NCBI RefSeq assembly: GCF_002243345.2
Contig: NZ_CP022655.2
Location: forward strand, 5,388,001 to 5,452,000
DNA from: Paenibacillus sp. RUD330
GTDB lineage: Bacteria > Bacillota > Bacilli > Paenibacillales > Paenibacillaceae
Length of the DNA stretch: 64,000 bases
Direction: 5' to 3'
A program made the translations under genes and the position numbers. A model generated the notes under the pieces. That model saw only the letters and a list, made by a program, of their open reading frames with translations. It was not told where the DNA came from and did not search any database. Shown here in pieces: positions 25,821-34,025 of this stretch. Every line of letters starts with the position of its first letter. Positions within the stretch are counted from its first letter, which is position 1.

Positions 25821-25860
25821 GCAAAAAAGAAGAGAGGCCGAAGCCTCTCTTCTTTTTTGC
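25821..25860. terminator. Perfect bidirectional terminator
   Basis: GCAAAAAAGAAGAGAGGC pairs perfectly with its complement around a CGAA loop. It lies between the convergent collagen-like and stalk/propeller genes. Confidence 0.9.
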
Positions 25861-25905
25861 GCGCTCATGGAATGAGAGCGCTGGCTGGCAGCCGACGAAG
25901 TCCGC

Positions 25906-27669
25906 CTATTTCACCGCATAAATCCCTTCCTTGTAGGCCATCGTGTATACCATGCCCTCCTCCGTCAGGATAGCACTGGCGATATTGTCCGAGGCTACCC
26001 GGACTTGAGCTCCGTTGGAATCGATCCGATAGATGCCGGGCTCGTAACCGCCGGACAGATAGTAGACGCCGGCCGGGCCCGCATAATACGTGCTGACGGG
26101 CTGAGCCGCCAGCTTCGTTTCCTTGCCGGAGGCAAGATCGTACCGGAACAGCTCTCCGGGGTCGTAGTCGCTGCCGGCCGGATTGACCTTGTAATAAATG
26201 GCTCCGGCGACGAATTGGACCTGTGCCGCCTTTCGACTGACCAGCGTCTTGGCGCCGCTCCCGTCCATCCCGGCGGACATCACATGACCGGTCTTGCCCT
26301 CGACGTAGTATATTCGGCCTCCGTCCATCCAGAATGATGCGGCCGGGCCTGTCAGCTTGGTCAGCGTCTGATCTCCCAAGCTGATTCTGTAGACGGAGCT
26401 CTCATCCGCCCCGTCGCTTTCCTTGTAGCCGAGCGCATACAGATAGCCGTCCCGGGCATACATGCTGCCGGCGCTCGAGTATCCGAGACCTTGCCCGTTG
26501 GACGTCCGGTTCATGAGGTAGGCATATCCAGGCTGCCCGAATGCCTCCTTCTTGCCGGTCTTCAGATCCACTCGGCTCAGATTGTCTTCCGGCTTGGCCA
26601 TCGGATCGGATTCGGCCAAATACAGAGCCTCTCCCGATTTGACGTAGTGGATGATGCTGCGGGCGTCGGCGACTTTGGCGAGGGTCCCGTTATCCACCCG
26701 GTATAACGTCTCCGATCCTACCGTCAAGTCTCCTGTATGCAGGATGATGTACAGATCGCCATCCATCCTCTCGATGCCGGCAACCCAGCCATTCTCCGGC
26801 TTCCAAGAAGACAGCTTGGCAACGGCGGCCGCTTTTCCGGTTGCAAGGTCATACGCATGCAGCTCGGCCAGCTTATCAACGGCAGCTACATAATACAGCT
26901 TTTGCCCGATGACCTTCGCTTGATCGAATACCGGATTTCCGGCCAGCTCAATGGCGGCCTCTTTTTGACCGTCCGCTTGGCGGTACAGCTTCTCGACAGC
27001 TCCGCTGCCCGTATACAGGCGCTTGAAATAGTACGAGACATTGCCATGCCGGCCAAGAGGGACGGAATCGCCATAATTGATCGGCTTGCGGGAATCGGCC
27101 AGCTGCTCCTTGACCTTGCCGCCGGCCGCGAGACTCCCGGGATCCTGCCAATCCACGGCATCGTCTCCGATGAGAATAAGGCCGTCATGCCAATCGATCT
27201 TCTTGCCGATCGCTTCCGCCGCGCTTCGCAAAGGCAGCATGATCTGTCCGTTCACCTTCTGCGGCGCCGCATCCATGACGCGGACTTCGCCATTCACGGT
27301 CATCGAAGTGCTGTTTACGGTGAACTTGACCGTTCGTTTGAGCTTGCTGCTGTGGAGAACGACCTCATCCGGCTTCTGCTGCTGCCAATTGGCTTCCCAG
27401 CCCTGCTGAAGGTCCGCCTGAGTCGCGAGATAGCTCATCAGGCGAATCGGCACGAGGACGCGCCCCTTTTTCTGCGCCAGCTTGAAATCGCCGTAGATGT
27501 CCGTTTTCTGTCCGCGGATGAAAGCTTTGTTCTGATAGTCATAAGGAAAGACAATCATATTTCCGAACACTTCGGGCAATGGCTTGGCGGCTTCCGATGC
27601 CTGCGCCGGAAGGGCCGTAAGGCTCAGGCAGAGACTCGACGCCAGTAGAAGCGAGGCGGCTTTCTTCAT
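25906..27669 (-). CDS. Secreted stalk-domain protein with DUF5050-like beta-propeller
   Basis: A 587-aa exported protein common in Paenibacillus-type genomes. The signal peptide (about 1-24) ends PAQA. The copper-amine-oxidase-like stalk domain (about 30-170) has KGRVLVPIRLMSYLATQAD and KVNGQIMLPLRSAAEAIGKKIDW. The remainder (about 190-587) consists of repeated beta-strand units such as KLYYVAAVDKLAELHAYDLATGK, GYLYALGYKES, GRIYYVEGK and GVYYLSGGYEPGIYRID. These look like propeller blades of the DUF5050 type. It likely has a structural or ligand-binding surface role; no catalytic residues are recognisable. Confidence 0.8.
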   Translation of the reverse strand: MKKAASLLLASSLCLSLTALPAQASEAAKPLPEVFGNMIVFPYDYQNKAFIRGQKTDIYGDFKLAQKKGRVLVPIRLMSYLATQADLQQGWEANWQQQKPDEVVLHSSKLKRTVKFTVNSTSMTVNGEVRVMDAAPQKVNGQIMLPLRSAAEAIGKKIDWHDGLILIGDDAVDWQDPGSLAAGGKVKEQLADSRKPINYGDSVPLGRHGNVSYYFKRLYTGSGAVEKLYRQADGQKEAAIELAGNPVFDQAKVIGQKLYYVAAVDKLAELHAYDLATGKAAAVAKLSSWKPENGWVAGIERMDGDLYIILHTGDLTVGSETLYRVDNGTLAKVADARSIIHYVKSGEALYLAESDPMAKPEDNLSRVDLKTGKKEAFGQPGYAYLMNRTSNGQGLGYSSAGSMYARDGYLYALGYKESDGADESSVYRISLGDQTLTKLTGPAASFWMDGGRIYYVEGKTGHVMSAGMDGSGAKTLVSRKAAQVQFVAGAIYYKVNPAGSDYDPGELFRYDLASGKETKLAAQPVSTYYAGPAGVYYLSGGYEPGIYRIDSNGAQVRVASDNIASAILTEEGMVYTMAYKEGIYAVK

Positions 27670-27821
27670 GTAGGCTTCTCCTTATCGGTTCGTAATAGGA
27701 ACGTCAATATAGACGCGCAAATCAGGAATATGTTTCCATTACCCGATAGGCTTTTGGCCAAGCGCCTTCCTCGCGTCTTTCATAGAATGAATGGACCTGA
27801 ATCGAAATGGAGGGGCGAGAC

Positions 27822-28523
27822 GTGGCCAAACCTGGAGTATCGATCGTGGCCTGCACGAACAGGCCCGAATTCATCCCGAACATTCTGAGCAATTACAAGC
27901 GGCAGCTCTATCCGAACAAGGAATTGATCCTCATCGTCAACAAGGACAAGGCCGATCTGAAGGCGATCCGGCGCCTAGCCTCCGCTCACCGCCATGTCCG
28001 CGTCTACTCTGTGCCCGAGAGAATATCGCTCGGCCAATGCTTGAACTGCGGCATCTCGCGGTCCAAGCATCCACTGATCGCCAAGCTTGACCACGATGAT
28101 TACTATTCGCCTTATTATCTTCGGGAGCAGGTCAAGACGCTTGTCTCCAAAGGAAGCTCCGTCATCGGCAAGCATGCCTGCCTCGTCTATCTGGAGGAAG
28201 GCAGGCAGCTGGTCGTCCGCTCCCCCGAGGAGCAGCATAGATTCGTCGACTTTATCCAAGGGGGCACGATCTTGTTCCGGAGGAGCGTGCTGAAGCACGC
28301 GCGCTTCGACGATATTTCCTTGGGCGAGGATGTCCGGTTTTTAAGGAAATGCAGAAAGAGAGGCTGCACCGTCTATGCATCCTCCCCCTACAATTACGTG
28401 TACATCCGCAGAAAAAACAAGAGCACCCACACCTGGAAGGTCAACGACCGGTACTATCTGGCCAAAAGCCTTCCCATTGCGGTTACCGATGCCTATGCCG
28501 CCTACGCCAAGAAAAAAGCCTGA
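27822..28523 (+). CDS. GT2 family glycosyltransferase
   Basis: Cytoplasmic nucleotide-sugar-dependent glycosyltransferase with a GT-A fold, 233 aa. It opens with SIVACTNRPEFIPNILSNYKRQ, typical of the GT2 first strand. The metal-binding DxD-type motif is in IAKLDHDDYYSPYYL (DHDD). The acceptor side includes GGTILFRRSVLKHARFDDISLGEDVRFLRKC, whose GED fits the catalytic-base position. The GTG start at 27822 has GGAGGGG immediately upstream; the ATG at 27807 overlaps that site. No carrier or export gene is nearby, so the product is unknown. Spore-coat or cell-wall glycan modification is a guess. Confidence 0.85.
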   Translation: MAKPGVSIVACTNRPEFIPNILSNYKRQLYPNKELILIVNKDKADLKAIRRLASAHRHVRVYSVPERISLGQCLNCGISRSKHPLIAKLDHDDYYSPYYLREQVKTLVSKGSSVIGKHACLVYLEEGRQLVVRSPEEQHRFVDFIQGGTILFRRSVLKHARFDDISLGEDVRFLRKCRKRGCTVYASSPYNYVYIRRKNKSTHTWKVNDRYYLAKSLPIAVTDAYAAYAKKKA

Positions 28524-28568
28524 CCGGCGCGGAGGACCGGCCGGCGATCCTGCAGCAGCAGGCCTCCG

Positions 28569-29864
28569 TCACCGGCCGCTCGCGGGTATGGTGAGCAGGA
28601 AGGTCGTGCCGACGCCCTTTTCGCTCTCGACTTCGACGACGCCCTTCACCTTGTCGATCGTGCTGTAGACCATGAGCATGCCAAGGCCGGTCCCTTCCGC
28701 CTTCGTCGAATAATACGGCTTGCCCAGGCGGGAGATCTCCTCCTTGGTCATTCCGATTCCCGTATCCCGGATGCTGATGACGATATGCTGCTTCCTCTCG
28801 GCGACATCGATGGAGAGGATGCCGCCTCCCGTCTCCTTCATCGCCTCGATTCCGTTTTTGTAGATATTGATCAAGCATTGCTGGATCTGATTCCGGTCAT
28901 ACCGGATTTGGAGGCTGTTGCTGAAGCTGAATTTCACCTCAACTTCATGGATCGAGGCATACGGCATGATGACATTTTTGGTGTATTCCAGCTCATCGAT
29001 CATGTTGGAGAAGACCATGTTTTCCGACTGCGGCTTGGCGAACGACAGATAATCGCTGACGATCTTCTCCGCCCGGTTGAGCTCCTGCAATGAAAGGTCC
29101 ACGAAATTCTTCTCTTCCGGCGTGATCGTCACCGATTTCTGCAGCATTTGCAGAAATCCGCTCGTTACGGTGAGCGGGTTCCGGATCTCATGCGAGACGC
29201 TTGCCGCCAGCTCGCTGACGACATTCAACCGTTCCGACTGGAGAATCCGCTCCCTGTTCTTGAAGTTGATCAGAATCTTCTCGATCAGAATCATGATCAC
29301 GCTTGTCACTCCGACATAAGTCGTCAAGGCATTCCAGGAGAGGGTCCGGAACTGCCGATCGGATACGCCTAGAATCAGGCTCAGAGTCGCGAGGTAACAT
29401 CCCATCGTCAGAAAGGCAATGGCGGCCGCCGCGACAACACGGCCCCGGGAATCCAATTTCAAGAACGTTTTGCTGTAGATAGGAATCAGGATGAAGACCC
29501 CGGTAGAGAACAGGAACGATTCCAGCATCCCTGGCCCTCCAACATAGAAGCGGCATGCATTCAGGATGATATACAGCGGGAATACATTCTTGTGGCCTCC
29601 AAACAAAGCCACAAGGATGAACGGGATATATCTCAAATCAAATATAAATCCAATATCTAGCTTTATTGGTTTGATGATACAAAGAATCATCGTGATGGCA
29701 GATAAAACAACAAGGATATTGTTATGATAGGGATGGGGTTTATTTTCAAAAAAGATTAAAAAAGCCACGACTGGAACTAATAAAAACAGAAAATTCAAGA
29801 GCAAGGTCTCAAACAATGAATAACTTCCTTTCAATATTTGATGCAGCAGGGAAATAAATTTCAT
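28569..29864 (-). CDS. KinB-like orphan sensor histidine kinase
   Basis: Membrane kinase of about 431 aa. About six N-terminal transmembrane segments form a 5TMR-LYT-like sensor (about 15-200). HisKA has ELAASVSHEIRNPLTVTSGFLQ, and HATPase_c has NIYKNGIEAM (N box), RDTGIGM and GTGLGMLMVYSTI. This matches the KinB/KinA-like sporulation kinase group. No response regulator is adjacent, as expected for a phosphorelay kinase feeding Spo0F elsewhere. The start is uncertain: I take the ATG at 29864, and an upstream in-frame TTG (29888) also lacks a good ribosome site. The first 90 or so codons are markedly AT-rich compared with the rest. Confidence 0.82.
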   Translation of the reverse strand: MKFISLLHQILKGSYSLFETLLLNFLFLLVPVVAFLIFFENKPHPYHNNILVVLSAITMILCIIKPIKLDIGFIFDLRYIPFILVALFGGHKNVFPLYIILNACRFYVGGPGMLESFLFSTGVFILIPIYSKTFLKLDSRGRVVAAAAIAFLTMGCYLATLSLILGVSDRQFRTLSWNALTTYVGVTSVIMILIEKILINFKNRERILQSERLNVVSELAASVSHEIRNPLTVTSGFLQMLQKSVTITPEEKNFVDLSLQELNRAEKIVSDYLSFAKPQSENMVFSNMIDELEYTKNVIMPYASIHEVEVKFSFSNSLQIRYDRNQIQQCLINIYKNGIEAMKETGGGILSIDVAERKQHIVISIRDTGIGMTKEEISRLGKPYYSTKAEGTGLGMLMVYSTIDKVKGVVEVESEKGVGTTFLLTIPASGR

Positions 29865-30261
29865 TTTCAAGCTATATTCTGTCAGCAAGCATTTCGTTAC
29901 ACCATTATAATCACAGATTGATCAATTACATATGATTTCATCGTTATATTTTGAATAATCCTAAAATTTGATTTGAAAACGCCTCCAATAAAACCGCGAA
30001 CCGGCTTGCGCCAGGAAGGGAATCGCCGTTGACTGCGGCCGCCAGCATGTGCAGCTTCAAGGCTCCGCTGCGCTCCTGTTCTCCCCTGCGAGCAGCCAAA
30101 AAAAGGCGCGGAAGGTACATTCCGCCCCCTGTTTGGCAGCCTGCGCACAATGGAGATTTTCCTGCTTTTCCATTTATTCCGTTGTCGCCCCTGTGCTATT
30201 GTAGGTATGGCGGCAGCCAAGTTCTGCAAGTCAAAACCATTCATTCGGAGGTAGTTGCTCA
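29865..30261. other. Intergenic region, AT-rich at its left half
   Basis: About 400 bp without a supported gene. The left part (29865-29985) is AT-rich and continues the low-GC start of the kinase gene. At about 30105-30131 a stem (GGCGCGGAA/TTCCGCCCC) is flanked by seven A. This would terminate a minus-strand transcript, yet no minus-strand gene lies upstream of it. Short open frames here lack ribosome sites. Confidence 0.5.
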
Positions 30262-31053
30262 ATGGCCGATGCTGTCATAAATCAGCAGAGCACCAAATAT
30301 CCAATCGAGGTGATGAAGGTTGTTCGGGCATCCCTGGGCGCAGATGAAAGCTCGACGGAGATGGACAGCCAGATCAATGCCCTGGCGCAAGTCCGCGTCA
30401 TGGACATCTATCTGGAGTCGCTCGGAAACCCGGCGCGGGGCCAAGTCATTCGAGACGCGGTAGGCAAGGTTTTCGGATTCGACCTCGATCTCATGTCTCA
30501 AAACGATGAAGGCAATCTGCTTGCGAGCTACAACTCCGAGATCATGGCCGGTGTGCGCACCTATCTCGGTCTGGCTTCGGATGACGAGAGCCGGGACTCC
30601 GCTATCATGAGTCTGAAAAAGAACGACGTCATGGACCATTTCCTGTCCGCCTACGGAGAAAGCATTCAGGGCTCGGATAGCCGCAGAATAATCAACTACA
30701 TCTTCGGGGTGAATATTGACGGCCTCAGCGGACTTGAGCGCTCGAGATTGTCGGTTTACTCGAAGGGCCAATGGGAGCTGAACAACCGAAACGACGTATT
30801 GATCATTAAATCGAGCAAGGGCGACGTCGACCTCTATGTAGGCCCGACAGCCTATTACGTCGACAAGCTCGGATCGAACCAGCTACCTGCCGAGCTTGAA
30901 AAAGCCCTGCTTTCGTTCGGCTTCACTCTCGACACGGCTGCCAACCTGTACACCTACCACAACGTCTCCGGCGAATCGGTTCCGGATGCGTTCAAAGGGC
31001 AGGTCATCGGAGCGATTGTCGCTTGCATCCAGGCCAGCTTCGCCGATCTATAA
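30262..31053 (+). CDS. Unrecognised soluble protein
   Basis: A 263-aa protein I do not recognise. It has no signal peptide or membrane segment. The N-terminal half is helical and acidic, with two related-looking stretches, ALAQVRVMDIYLESLGNPA and SLKKNDVMDHFLSAYGESI. Both read V-MD-(I/H)-(Y/F)-L-x-(S/A)-x-G and are followed by RGQVIRDAVGKVFGFDLDL and DSRRIINYIFGVNIDGL, so an internal duplication is likely (about 30-85 and 105-160). The C-terminal part is more beta-like (DVLIIKSSKGDVDLYVGPTAYYV). Start supported by CGGAGG. It is monocistronic, between a divergent kinase and a terminator. Confidence 0.8.
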   Translation: MADAVINQQSTKYPIEVMKVVRASLGADESSTEMDSQINALAQVRVMDIYLESLGNPARGQVIRDAVGKVFGFDLDLMSQNDEGNLLASYNSEIMAGVRTYLGLASDDESRDSAIMSLKKNDVMDHFLSAYGESIQGSDSRRIINYIFGVNIDGLSGLERSRLSVYSKGQWELNNRNDVLIIKSSKGDVDLYVGPTAYYVDKLGSNQLPAELEKALLSFGFTLDTAANLYTYHNVSGESVPDAFKGQVIGAIVACIQASFADL

Positions 31054-31172
31054 AGTCGGGCAAGCCCGGCACAAGCAGCTGGGATCCCCGAGCCTGATCT
31101 GCCGGCCGAAGCTGCTTGCCGCAGCGGCGGCCGGCAGCCCTCGCACCTTGCCTATGGCTCTTGTATATTGCC

Positions 31173-31215
31173 GCAAAGAAACCCTGCTCAAACGAATGAG
31201 CAGGGTTTCTTTGCA
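31173..31215. terminator. Bidirectional terminator
   Basis: AAAGAAACCCTGCTCA and TGAGCAGGGTTTCTTT pair perfectly around AACGAA. It lies between the unknown gene and the convergent SRPBCC gene. Confidence 0.85.
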
Positions 31216-31293
31216 TTTCTGCCGTACATGATGCAGACGATAACAGCCGCCTCATCTATGGACTGCACTCACGCGGACAGGGTAATGGCGGTT

Positions 31294-31764
31294 TTACAAG
31301 GTCATCAGCAGCAGCTTGTAGTCCTCGTAAGCCAGCTTCCACTCCTCCATGCGGGCTATCGTTCTCCCGTCCAGCAAGGCGCCGATGACATCGAGACAGA
31401 CATGCCAGCCGGCCAGATCCTTGGGTGTATGGCCGGTCATCTCGCGGATGGTCTCGATCAAGACGAGGCGGCATCCGCCGGGCTCCGGATAAAGCTCGAA
31501 ACGGACCCTGTCCTCGCCCCAAGCGTATTCAAGGACGGAATGCTCCCGCAGCTCGAGAATCTCAAGCTCCTTGAACGTGCCGTCCCGCATGTCGAACCGG
31601 ATGCTTCCGCCTTCGCGAAGCTCGTCCACCCGGAGCTCCGGGAACCATTCCGCCAGCTTGCCGTTGACTGTGAGCGACGACCAGACCTTTTCGGCCGGAT
31701 GCTTCAAGCGCCGCTCGAAGCGGGCTTCGTATCCATCCTTTACAGGGGTTAATGTCGCCAGCAT
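31294..31764 (-). CDS. SRPBCC/AHSA1-like protein
   Basis: A 156-aa START-like (activator of Hsp90 ATPase homology 1-like) domain that binds hydrophobic ligands in a deep cavity. Family features are ARFERRLKHPAEKVWSSLTVNGKLAEWFPE near the N-terminus, GSIRFDMRDGTF, SVLEYAWGEDRVRFELYPEPGGCRLVL and the C-terminal helix ARMEEWKLAYEDYKLLL. The start at 31764 has AAGAGGAGG upstream. It lies 65 bp behind an ArsR gene on the same strand, a very common pairing in which both are co-transcribed. The ligand is unknown. Confidence 0.88.
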   Translation of the reverse strand: MLATLTPVKDGYEARFERRLKHPAEKVWSSLTVNGKLAEWFPELRVDELREGGSIRFDMRDGTFKELEILELREHSVLEYAWGEDRVRFELYPEPGGCRLVLIETIREMTGHTPKDLAGWHVCLDVIGALLDGRTIARMEEWKLAYEDYKLLLMTL

Positions 31765-31829
31765 GATTGGACCTCCTCTTTGGGAATCAGGGCTGTCTCC
31801 CCCGAAATCCCTGGTATCACGCGACCGTT

Positions 31830-32144
31830 CTAGCGGTCCTCTTCGTCCAAATGCTTCTCCAGAGCGTCCAGCCTGTCCGACCAGAACCGCCGATAAGGCT
31901 CGAACCAACGATCCAGCTCCTTCAATGGCTCTGCGTTCAATCGATACCAATGGCTTTGCCCTTCTTTTCGTACCGAGACGAGCTCGGCTTCGCGCAATAT
32001 CCGCAAATGCTTGGAGATTCCGGGCTGACTTAGCGACGATAAAGCAACCAGCTCTCCGACAGAGCGCTCCCGGACGCGCAGGGAATCGAGAATTTTTCTG
32101 CGCTGGGGCTCGGCGAGCACTTCAAACAGCTTGTCCTCATTCAT
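31830..32144 (-). CDS. ArsR family transcriptional regulator, probably leaderless mRNA
   Basis: Winged-helix repressor, 104 aa. It shows LFEVLAEPQRRKILDSLRVRERSVGELVALSSLSQPGISKHLRILREAELVSVRKEGQSHWYRL-type features: the HTH (about 28-55) and the beta-wing (about 58-70). No metal-binding cysteines are present, so it is of the SRPBCC-partner type rather than an arsenic sensor. The ATG has no ribosome site and sits only about 8 bp from a good -10 (TAATAT), so transcription should begin at or next to the start codon. It likely represses its own promoter and the SRPBCC gene. Confidence 0.9.
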   Translation of the reverse strand: MNEDKLFEVLAEPQRRKILDSLRVRERSVGELVALSSLSQPGISKHLRILREAELVSVRKEGQSHWYRLNAEPLKELDRWFEPYRRFWSDRLDALEKHLDEEDR

Positions 32145-32151
32145 GGCTTAT

Positions 32152-32180
32152 ATATTACCGTTCAGCTATATTTCCGTCAA
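32152..32180 (-). promoter_or_regulatory. Promoter of the arsR-SRPBCC operon
   Basis: On the minus strand TTGACG (32180-32175), a 17-bp spacer and TAATAT (32157-32152). The predicted start of transcription falls at about 32145, one base before the ATG. Confidence 0.65.
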
Positions 32181-32315
32181 GGCATGAACAACAGCAGACA
32201 TACGGTGGTCTTCCTGCCAAACAATGCGCTATTTCCATCGTTCAGGAGGTCGTGTAACGTATAATTCCAAGTATGCTTCTTTGATAACCCTACTTTATAG
32301 CGGAGGAGCGGAATC

Positions 32316-33905
32316 ATGCCTGAACAGACAACCAAGCCCAACGTCGTCCTGATTCTCAACGACGACATGGGCTACTCGGATCTCGGCTGCTTCGGCGGCG
32401 AGATCGACACCCCCCATCTGGACCGGCTGGCCGCAGGCGGCATCCGCCTGACGCAGTTCTACAACACGGCCCGCTGCTGCCCTTCGAGAGCCTCGCTCCT
32501 GACCGGGCTTCATCCCCATCAGTCGGGGGTCGGGCTTATGCTGGAGAACCTGAACGAGGACGCCTACGCAGGAAGCCTGAACGACCGGTGCGTCACGATC
32601 GCGGAGGTGCTGAAGGAGAGCGGATACCGCACGTATATGAGCGGCAAGTGGCATCTGTCGGCGAGCAAGTCGGCGCCGGCGCCGTCATGGCCTGCCCAGC
32701 GCGGATTCGACGAGTTCTACGGCACGATCGCCGGCGCCTGCAGCTACTTCCAGCCGACCACTCTTTGCCGGAACAACGATAATATCGAGGACGAAGTCGC
32801 TGGTGATGCCGGGTATTACTACACGGACGCGATCAGCGAGCAGGCCGTCCGCTTTTTGGACCGCCATCATGCGGAAGCGCCGGAGCAGCCGTTCTTCCTC
32901 TATGCCGCCTATACGGCTCCGCATTGGCCTCTCCACGCGCCGGAGGCAACGATCCGGAAGTACGAGGGCCGGTTCGATGCCGGCTGGGACAGGCTGCGCT
33001 CGGAGCGGCTGGAGAGGATGAAGGCGCTGGGCATCGTGCGGGAGGACTTGCAGCTCTCGCCGAGGGACGAGGAGGCTCCCGCCTGGGACGAAGCCTCGGA
33101 GCGGGAATGGGAGCTGCGCGCCATGGAAGTGTACGCCGCCCAGATCGACCGGATGGACCAGGGCATCGGGACGATCGTCGATGCGCTGGAGCGGAGCGGC
33201 CGGCTCGACAACACGCTGCTCATCTTCCTTGCCGACAACGGAGGCTGCGCGGAGCAGCTCGGGCTGGACAGCGAGCGCTGGCTGCTGGACAGCCTCATCG
33301 CCGCTTCCCATGACCGGGAAGGCGGCCGCGTCGTCTTCGGCAACGACAAGCGCCTGCTGCCGGGCGGGGAATCCACTTACCAGAGCTACGGCCTGCCATG
33401 GGCGAATCTGTCGAATACGCCCTTCCGCCTCTACAAGCACTGGATCCACGAAGGAGGCATCTCGACTCCGCTCATCCTCCACTGGCCGGAGCGGGTCGCC
33501 GATCCCGGCGGACTCCGGCATTCTCCGGGCCAGCTGACGGACATCATGGCCACCATCGCGGAAGCGGCGGGGGCCGCCTATCCGGACCTCTATCGGGGCC
33601 GGAGCATCCCGCCCATGGAAGGAGTCAGCCTGCTGCGCCTGCTGGACGGGGAGGCCGACAGGAACGCGCCGATGTTCTGGGAGCATGAGGGCAACGCGGC
33701 CGTCCGGATCGGCTCCTGGAAGCTCGTCCGGCGGCATCCGGGTCCGTGGGAGCTCTATGACCTGGCTTCCGACCGCGCCGAGCTGCGCGACCTGTCGGCG
33801 GCCTATCCGGAGCGGGCCGCTCAGATGGCTGCCCGATACGAGTCGTGGGCGGACCGATGCGGAGTGAAGCCCCGCGAGGAGATCCTCCGCTTGCTGAAGC
33901 GGTAG
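32316..33905 (+). CDS. Sulfatase (arylsulfatase-type)
   Basis: Type I sulfatase, 529 aa, removing sulfate esters. The metal site begins PNVVLILNDDMGYSDLGC (Asp16, Asp17). The formylglycine motif C-x-P-S-R is at Cys54-Arg58 (ARCCPSRASLLTGLHPHQSG). A second metal site is LIFLADNGGCAEQ, and SGKWHL holds catalytic Lys and His. There is no signal peptide, so it appears cytoplasmic or is exported by an unusual route. It needs a maturase (FGE or anSME) encoded elsewhere. It is followed at 120 bp by a secreted GH51-like glycosidase, suggesting joint use of a sulfated glycan. Confidence 0.93.
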   Translation: MPEQTTKPNVVLILNDDMGYSDLGCFGGEIDTPHLDRLAAGGIRLTQFYNTARCCPSRASLLTGLHPHQSGVGLMLENLNEDAYAGSLNDRCVTIAEVLKESGYRTYMSGKWHLSASKSAPAPSWPAQRGFDEFYGTIAGACSYFQPTTLCRNNDNIEDEVAGDAGYYYTDAISEQAVRFLDRHHAEAPEQPFFLYAAYTAPHWPLHAPEATIRKYEGRFDAGWDRLRSERLERMKALGIVREDLQLSPRDEEAPAWDEASEREWELRAMEVYAAQIDRMDQGIGTIVDALERSGRLDNTLLIFLADNGGCAEQLGLDSERWLLDSLIAASHDREGGRVVFGNDKRLLPGGESTYQSYGLPWANLSNTPFRLYKHWIHEGGISTPLILHWPERVADPGGLRHSPGQLTDIMATIAEAAGAAYPDLYRGRSIPPMEGVSLLRLLDGEADRNAPMFWEHEGNAAVRIGSWKLVRRHPGPWELYDLASDRAELRDLSAAYPERAAQMAARYESWADRCGVKPREEILRLLKR

Positions 33906-34025
33906 CCGGTTCCAAGCGGAACATCCCGTGAGGCACCGCCCCGCATGCGGCCGGCTCCAGGAAAATCCGCTGCCGAACCCTTCTTTTTCACGTCTTCCAA
34001 CCCATCCTGCAAGGAGGCCAATGAT

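Noticed and set aside
30029-30280. Short plus-strand frame before the unknown 263-aa gene
   Set aside because: No ribosome site; it overlaps the start of the well-supported gene and has cysteine/proline-rich shadow composition.
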